Below, piece after piece: positions 57,906-64,000 of a stretch of DNA of 64,000 bases. The notes below the pieces were generated by a model. That model searched no databases. It saw only the letters and a list, made by a program, of their open reading frames with translations, and had not been told where the DNA came from. This DNA comes from Cylicocyclus nassatus (taxonomy: Eukaryota; Nematoda; Chromadorea; Rhabditida; Strongylidae), in the NCBI GenBank assembly GCA_958299035.1, contig CATQJL010000001.1, positions 30,987,554 through 31,051,553 of the forward strand, read 5' to 3'. The position numbers and the translations under genes are program-made. How positions within the stretch are numbered: the first letter of the stretch is position 1; the number at the start of each line of letters is the position of its first letter.

Positions 57906-58133
57906 TGTTTTGCGGCTATCAAAGTCATCAAAATATCATGTGCGTGTCACTGTGGAGTAAGGATATTTGAAATTATCAGAACCTACGAACGATCAGGCGA
58001 ATAAGACGTCAAGCTCAGAAGTACAAAAAAGAAGAGAAAAACTAATGAAAAACGAGAATCTAAGGCAAGATTTAGCTTGCGCCCGAAACACGAACATGCC
58101 GCAAGGTTCGCGAACTTGCCGCATCTTTGATGT

Positions 58134-58604
58134 CATGTATGTATGTATGTATGTATGTATTTGGATGTATGTATGTATGTATGTATGTATGTATGTATGT
58201 ATGTATGTATGTATGTATGTATGTATGTATGTATTTGGATGGATGTATGTATGTATGTATGTATGTGTGTATGTATGTATGTATGTATGTATGTATGTAT
58301 GTATGTATGTATGTATGTATGTATGTATGTATGTATGTATTTGGATGTATGTATGTATGTATGTATGTATGTATGTATGTATGTATGTATGTATGTATGT
58401 ATGTATGTATTTGGATGTATGTATGTATGTATGTATGTATGTATGTATGTATGCATGTATGTATGTATGTATGTATGTATGTATGTATGTATGTATGTAT
58501 GTATTTGGATGTATGTATGTATGTATGTATGTATGTATGTATGTATGTATGTATGTATGTATGTATGTATGTATGTATTTGGATGGATGTATGTATGTAT
58601 GTAT
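58134..58604 (+). repeat. TATG microsatellite with regular TTTGGATG interruptions
   Basis: (TATG)n is broken at intervals of about 80-150 bases by TATTTGGATG, so a higher-order unit has been duplicated. The repeat is open in all frames on the plus strand and gives Met-Tyr-Val-Cys strings that are not a protein. Confidence 0.95.
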
Positions 58605-58975
58605 CAGTGGCGTACCGAGGGGGGGGGGGGGCGGGGGGGGGGGCGCGCGCCCCCCCCCGAGAATGGGTCGCGAAATTTTTGAAAGTTACCTATGTGGGTT
58701 ATAAAAATGTGCAAGTGACTTGTTTATTTTTGTAAATAATTAAAATAATTTTTAAAAATTTTTAAAAATTCAAATTAGCTTTGTAAAAAAATTTTTTTCG
58801 GGGACGTGGCTGACGCCACGCCCCCTTTTTCTAGATTTTAGGGGTCGAGGACCCGCAAAAGTTTTGAGAAGCACCCCAAAAAAATTTTCGGAGTGCGTGG
58901 CTGACGCCACGCACCTTCTTTAGAAAAAAATTTTTGTCGCGCCCCCCCCGAGCCGAAATCCTGGGTACGCCACTG
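58605..58975. mobile_element. hAT MITE, 371 bp, inside the microsatellite
   Basis: Its ends are CAGTGGCGTACCGAGG and the inverse of CAGTGGCGTACCCAGG, a form common to hAT MITEs. The flanking 8-mers are GTATGTAT on both sides, though this is weak evidence in a TATG repeat. The interior has runs of G and C at the left end and two copies of GTGGCTGACGCCACG. Confidence 0.85.
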
Positions 58976-59060
58976 GTATGTATGTATGTATGTATGTATG
59001 TATGTATGTATGTATGTATGTATGTATGTATTTGGATGGATGGATGGATGGATCAATGGA
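58976..59060 (+). repeat. Continuation of the microsatellite (TATG, then GGAT)
   Basis: The TATG repeat resumes directly after the MITE, passes one TTTGGATG interruption and becomes (GGAT)n. Confidence 0.9.
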
Positions 59061-59566
59061 CGACTCCATGGATGGATAAATGGATGGGCGGGTACATCAT
59101 GTACTCAAAAATGACCTGCTACAAGTAATAGTTAATAGCACTTCGTTATTTTGAGCGCAATATATAGTACTTATGCTGTCGCTATGCATGTGTTCGAAGC
59201 TCCTAATAATGCATGGAAAATCCATTCATATTTTCTACCTGATTCTCAACATCGTTACCATCCAAATTACTCTGCATTATCTACCTACATTACCATCAAA
59301 TACATCCTTTCCCCAGAAGCCACACTTACAACAACGTCATTTGTGGCCTTTATCAGCAGCCCAAGAGCATTTCCTCTTCCCGAATTTATGCATATAAGAA
59401 CTCTATAAAATTTGTTGTTCGGATACGACTCGAAAGTGAGAGCAAATTCAAAGTCATTCTTGCCTTTTTCTCCCACCCCCGTTCCATATTTATTCGTCTG
59501 TCTGTATTTCATTTGTGAGGTGGTGCATCGTTTGTCTTGTGGAAAACATGCCTAGCAGCAACATAA
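59061..59566. other. 0.5 kb without recognised feature
   Basis: Short frames on both strands (59151-59408 on +, 59285-59512 on -) have no motif. No repeat ends were seen. Confidence 0.4.
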
Positions 59567-59568
59567 TA

Positions 59569-60979
59569 CAGTGCGTTTTATAACTATACGACACCCCTTA
59601 ACATTTGGGATTTCCGGATTTACAGAAGAGATTGAGTACTCCAGTCAGTGCCTGTGCGATCCTCATATGGTAATGAATAAAATGACATCTCAATCGATAT
59701 GTCTACTCACTTGCTTTTTTACATGTAGAGACATGTCTGTTTTTCCACTGTTTCATAAGTATACGACACTTTTGAACAATGCACATTTTGCAAGGAAAAG
59801 AACACGCAAAACGTGGTTTTCATAACTAATCGGGCTACCGAGCTCTTTTACCACTTCATCAAGTCTACTGGAGGCGCTTCTAACAAATTCAAGCACATCT
59901 TCGGTTCAATATTGTCACATGCGTCCATAACGGACTGCTCCAACTTTTTCCATGGGTCATACTGTTTGCATCCGCTCAATACGCTGTTCAAGTTAATCTC
60001 CCGAGATTTTCTAAAGGATTCAAGACAGGACAGTATGGTCACCTTTACAGAAGCTGCTCGCGATGCTAGCGGAGAACGGCAGTAAGTAACCGGCGTGCAT
60101 GTTTATATGCGTTGTACTGCTGCGAAACGTAGTACTGTTACAGGCGCTTTGTTAAAAAGATGAAGAAGATGACAGAAATTATGAGCCAGTGATTTGGTGG
60201 TGTAACATGATGGAAAAATTTAGTCTGGACGGATAAAGGACCGACTGGCCGGAGTTGATTAAAGCCCACATCATTTTACCAAGAGAAACTTTAGCGGAGG
60301 CTCTTTTATAATCTGAGAGCACTTTGCGTGGTTGAAAAGCCTAAAATTTGATGAGAAAATTTGCGCATAGATTACCAAGAAGTACTGGAAGGCCAACAAC
60401 TGTTCTACTTCCACAAGCGCCGGTGACAGCACTACGTTTCGCAGCAACACAACGCATGGACAAGCACGCTAGTCACTTACTGCCGTTCTCCGCTAGCATC
60501 GCGAGCAACTTGTGTAAAGGTGACCATAATGTCCTGTCTTGAATTCTTTAGAAAATCTCTGGAGATTACCTTGAACAGCGTGTTGAGCGGATGCAAGCAG
60601 TATGAGCCATAGAAGTTGGAGCAGTCCGTTATGGACGCATGTGACAATGTTGAACCGAAGATATGCTTGAAGTTGTTAGAAGCGCCTCCAATAGACTTGA
60701 TGAAATGGTAAAAGAGCCCTGAGCCCGATTAGTTATGAAAACCACGTTTTTTCCTTGCAAAATGTGCATTGCTCAAAAGTGTCGTATAGTTATGAAATAG
60801 TGGAAAAACAGACATGTCTCTACATATAGAAAAGCAAGTGAGTAGACATATTAATTGAGATGTCATTTTATTCATTACCATATGTGGATTACGCAGGCAC
60901 TGACTGGAGTACTCAGTCTCTTCTGTAAATCCGGAAATCCCAAATGTTAAGGGGTGTCGTATAGTTATGAAACGCACTG
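59569..60979. mobile_element. Tc1-type foldback element, 1.4 kb
   Basis: Its ends are CAGTGCGTTTTATAACTATA and the inverse, flanked by TA (59567-59568 and 60980-60981). The arms are inverted over about 0.5 kb or more, with the centre near 60275. The frames 59571-59825 (+) and 60729-60977 (-) are the same arm read from both ends. Confidence 0.85.
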
Positions 60980-60981
60980 TA

Positions 60982-61406
60982 GTTCCTCAGTCCAGCTTTA
61001 CAACACTTTCACACAGTTTGTGCAAGATGAACTTCAAAAACGCTGCTTGATTGGGGATCCCACTAAGAGATCACATAAAGTGAGATTCTTTGAACTGATA
61101 GTAATTTGGTCGAAACCACCATACAGTATGATGGTTAATCATGGTTGCATGTTGGTAGTTAAGATTATTCTGCCAATTCCCAGTATATTTGGTCGTACAA
61201 AATCATGAAACAAGCAAGTAGTAAGCAGCAGACTTTCATGACTTCCACTCTCAAACAATTTACAAAGCACCCAGCAGGCTTACATCATTCTTGCTATATA
61301 AGATACCGTAATGAAACCATCCGGTGGCACACGACATAACATCATGTAACTGCCCAGATTTTACGAGTATACGGCGGATTTTCTTATAGGATCGGACATC
61401 ACAGAT
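60982..61406. other. 0.4 kb without recognised feature
   Basis: Frames at 60954-61208 (+) and 61260-61532 (-) overlap repeat edges and carry no known motif. Confidence 0.4.
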
Positions 61407-61812
61407 ATGCCGAAGGATTTCGCAAGCAGAAAACGACATAAAGTGCTGCATATTGCCTGAGTGTATCGTGCGGCGTAAGTCTCGTTTGCCGAAATAAGGC
61501 AAGACCGGCTGAGCGGTTCGTTTAAATAACAAAAAGATGCCTCCTATACTTGTGAAATTAAGGTATCCATACTATATTCAAAGCGCTAACACCCCCATAT
61601 GAGTCAGACATGCCGAAGGATTTTGCGAGCAGAAAACGACATAAAGTGCTGCATATTGCCTGAGTGTATCGTGCGGCATAAGTCTCGTTTACCGAAATAA
61701 GGCAAGACCGGCTGAGCGGTTTGTTTGAATAATCAAAAAGATGCGTCCTATACTTGTGAAATTAAGGTATCCATACTATCTATAAAGCGCTAACACCCCC
61801 ATATGAGTCAGC
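61407..61812 (+). repeat. 203-bp tandem duplication
   Basis: Two direct copies (61407-61609 and 61610-61812), each starting ATGCCGAAGGATTT, differ at only a handful of positions. The content (GACATAAAGTGCTGCATATT, GGCAAGACCGGCTGAGCGG) is not recognised. Confidence 0.92.
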
Positions 61813-62690
61813 ATGTATGTCTGTTCCGGCATTGTTTACTACTAACGGCAATGTGCGCCGAGGCAAATTGCAAAGATGAGACATCAACAGCTGCACACAG
61901 CTGCCTTTTTCGAATATGCTTAGCGATGTTTATGAAGTGTCACAAGCAGCGAAATTAACGCCGCTTGACCCGTTGAACATCGTTCCAGTCACATTGATGG
62001 TACTCCCTTCATTTCGAAAATCATCAAGTAGATTGGACAGATTGACATTTTGTACATCTCATCATTAGAGCAGTTTCGAATCACGCCTTACAAGAAAAAT
62101 TCTCATTGAGCTTCATGAGTCTGCTTTAATGACATGTTGTCTTTCTTACGATAACTTAGAAATTTTACTTGTCAACTTCTGAAAGAAGCGCATATCTCCT
62201 ATTTCATTACCTTATCTTCGGTATATGCTTCATCCATCCTACAAGGTGTGATTATTGGAATGCCATGACTGTCGCGGATTGGGATCCCCAGCTCCGGACG
62301 TCAGTGGTAAGTGCTCTCCTGCATCGGCGAGAAGAGCTGAGGATGCCATCCGTGATTGAACAACCGACACGTGAGGAAGGGTAGCTAGCTTGCGCCATGC
62401 TCTTATGGCATGCCAAACACGGATACACTCTACATCTACACACTCTACAGAGGCCCTAGGCTACCAACCTAACCTCCAATTTCAACTGCCAGCTTCTCAA
62501 GCTGCTCCACACAATGTTGGCAATTGTGGATCACCAGCAAGTTAGGCACTAGCGCGCATCATGCCTGTCCTCCGTTGGAACCTTCCAGGACGTCAACACA
62601 CCATGAACACACAACGAACATAAAAGCACAAATATTCCTGGGGCTAAGGCCTAAGACCTAAGCCCAACACTCGTATCAAACACTAGGACT
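61813..62690. other. 0.9 kb without a supported gene
   Basis: A frame at 62169-62384 (+) is short and unrecognised. CTACATCTACACACTCTACA (near 62431) is a low-complexity stretch. Confidence 0.4.
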
Positions 62691-63120
62691 CTGAAGGTGC
62701 CCACCATTTATCCAGAACTTCACCAACACACAAACAACTCAACCCAATAAGATGAGAACACGCTGGCCAGATGTTACCTAAGGGCCGATAGAAAGAAAAC
62801 CCCCACGGAGGTACTCCTCTGCTTTGCTGCAAGCAAGAAGCACTAATCGGGTTACCTCGAGGCGACGGGCCAGTCCTCCTTGCGTGGTGATGTTCTTCGC
62901 GTGAGTTGGAAAGACGGCGCACCGCTTGATCGATCGATAATCGGAATAGATTGAAGCGGACCGCTCGCGAGTAGACACATGTGGCGTACGTGACTTGGAA
63001 AAGGTAAGTTGCGGCATCAGTAGCGAGCGAGAGGGCGGGGCAGCGCGCGAGGACTGGCGTTTTGGGACCCTCTGCGCGGCGGGCAGCGGACTTTTTGAAG
63101 AAGTCGCGCAATTCGCGACA
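62691..63120. other. GC-rich block with overlapping minus-strand frames
   Basis: Two minus-strand frames of about 140 codons (62683-63111 and 62778-63200) overlap in different phases. This suggests GC-driven absence of stops rather than coding. No domain is seen. It lies just upstream of a TATA box, so it might be the regulatory part of an LTR or promoter. Confidence 0.35.
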
Positions 63121-63172
63121 ATGACGTTTTTATTACTTGATTTTCTCAAGAAATGATAATCTGGACCATCAT

Positions 63173-63181
63173 TATATAAAG
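63173..63181 (+). promoter_or_regulatory. Possible TATA box (TATATAAAG)
   Basis: A consensus-like TATA sequence follows the GC-rich block, and an AATAAA signal lies 60 bases downstream (63233-63238). The pairing recalls the U3-R layout of an LTR, but no second copy of such an LTR is in the window. Confidence 0.25.
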
Positions 63182-63239
63182 GCTTGGCGAATACTATCAA
63201 TTACATTCTGTACTCCTTCCAATAATTGAAAAAATAAAA

Positions 63240-63661
63240 TTGTTCTTTTGAGGCAATTTTTAGCTTTCTGTGATTTTTCACTTAATCACAATTTAAAATT
63301 TCTATGATTTTTGTAAACGGAAATCTAAAAGTAAAAATGCAGTTACATTGCTTTGCGAACGGATGTGCTTTTTGTGGACATTGAGCAATCAAGCTCTGCT
63401 CAAGGTCTGAGCCATTAAAACATTTGAATTTACAACTTACATGCGGATTTATTTGATTTGAGGCACTATAGCCGTCCTTTCAGTCAAAACGAAAGATGAG
63501 CAAGTGTTTACAGATCCGAGTCGATTTTCTGCTTTTAGTCTGTAGGAATGAGCCAAAAATTTTATAAATCACCTGAATGATCTTTTATAATGCCGCGATA
63601 GTAACTGATTTTCTACTGAATAATTTTTTGAAAACTTTTGGCCTTTTCTCCTCGTTTCTAA
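63240..63661. other. 0.4 kb AT-rich spacer, nothing recognised
   Basis: No terminal repeats, frames or RNA motifs were found before the element end at 63662. Confidence 0.4.
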
Positions 63662-64000
63662 CAAGGGAATGGTCAGAGGTCGAAGTGGCCAAACCAAACC
63701 AGCTGTACACCATTCAATCCAGCATAAAACGCTGATTTCGAGTCTGTCTTTCTTATCTGCTTATCGCTTCTGTGGACGAAGCTACAAGCGTTATTGTGAA
63801 AAAATCACGCATAAAAACAGCGAAATTGAGCACATTGTTGCACTTTTAGCTCAGCTTCTGGCTTTAAAAAATTTGAAGTAAGCTAGCTGCATGTTCTGGC
63901 TTAGCATTAAAGCGAACGTGGCTCTGTACAGCTAAATTTTTGATTTCATGCAAAATTTCTTAGCAAAATAATGGTCTTCAAAGGCTCATAGCTTCGTCCA
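63662..64000. mobile_element. Left part of a CAAGGG-end element, cut by the window edge
   Basis: It begins CAAGGGAATGGTCAGAGGTC and matches the left part of 10384-10833 through to the last base. The preceding TAA would fit a 3-bp TNA target duplication. Confidence 0.75.

Noticed and set aside
57967..58735. Frames of 180-245 codons rich in Met, Tyr, Val and Cys
   Set aside because: They are the translation of a TATG microsatellite in three phases, with a transposon inserted after it.
59571..60977. Two similar frames of about 83 codons in opposite directions
   Set aside because: They are the terminal inverted repeat of one Tc1-type element read from each end, and they begin inside the terminal repeat.
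62683..63200. Two overlapping 140-codon minus-strand frames as a gene
   Set aside because: They are in different phases over the same GC-rich DNA, and neither shows a domain. Absence of stops is explained by composition.

Overview
The window is animal nuclear DNA, most likely from a nematode. That is an inference. It is AT-rich and shows no bacterial gene layout, ribosome-binding sites or operons. It carries a Ty3/gypsy retrotransposon, a CR1-like LINE, hAT elements and many Tc1/mariner-derived foldback elements. No complete host gene can be supported. Two weak exon candidates are given (1-114 on +, 51684-52073 on -). Most open frames of 60-100 codons are chance frames or translations of repeat arms.

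From 252 to 45332 the DNA is an almost unbroken chain of palindromic (foldback) elements. Their ends resemble mariner (TTAGGTYG...CCGAAAGT) or a Tc1/mariner type (CAGGGTGTCCCAAAA), and many are separated only by TA or TATA. Several are interrupted by other elements. The first large one (1190-8562) carries a 4.8-kb Ty3/gypsy retrotransposon (1383-6204, TSD GATCT) and a 1.6-kb hAT MITE (6466-8095). The second (20301-26882) carries an element with tRNA-like pol III boxes (20635-26334), which holds a small MITE, which holds a 4.0-kb hAT (21825-25845, TSD GTCGCGAC). The third (26896-37141) carries an 88-bp satellite and a hAT foldback (28752-36542), which holds a second, 6.1-kb copy of the same hAT (29489-35592, TSD CTGCCGGG). 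Between the first two lies a nearly identical inverted repeat with 3.1-kb arms (12505-15606 and 16982-20083).

From 37161 to 45332 the chain continues across a 500-N gap (37932-38431). Both edges of the gap are SMART cDNA/PCR primer sequence, and the same primer lies inside the 88-bp satellite at 28193-28217. The assembly is therefore contaminated with amplification adapters there, and structure near those points needs caution.

From 45333 to the end the DNA is less repeat-dense. It holds a Tc1-like foldback (46166-47776), a GC-rich hairpin (about 48718-48830), a CR1-like LINE broken by three insertions (52560-57235), a tRNA-like sequence, a TATG microsatellite split by a hAT MITE (58605-58975), another Tc1-like foldback (59569-60979), a 203-bp tandem duplication (61407-61812) and the left end of a further element running out of the window.

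The only recognisable proteins are those of mobile elements: Gag-Pol of the Ty3 element, decayed hAT transposase fragments, and LINE ORF1/endonuclease/reverse transcriptase fragments. All are disrupted. The most notable observation is that the two copies of the satellite-bearing hAT differ in length by almost exactly four 521-bp units, and both carry the same captured mariner MITE.
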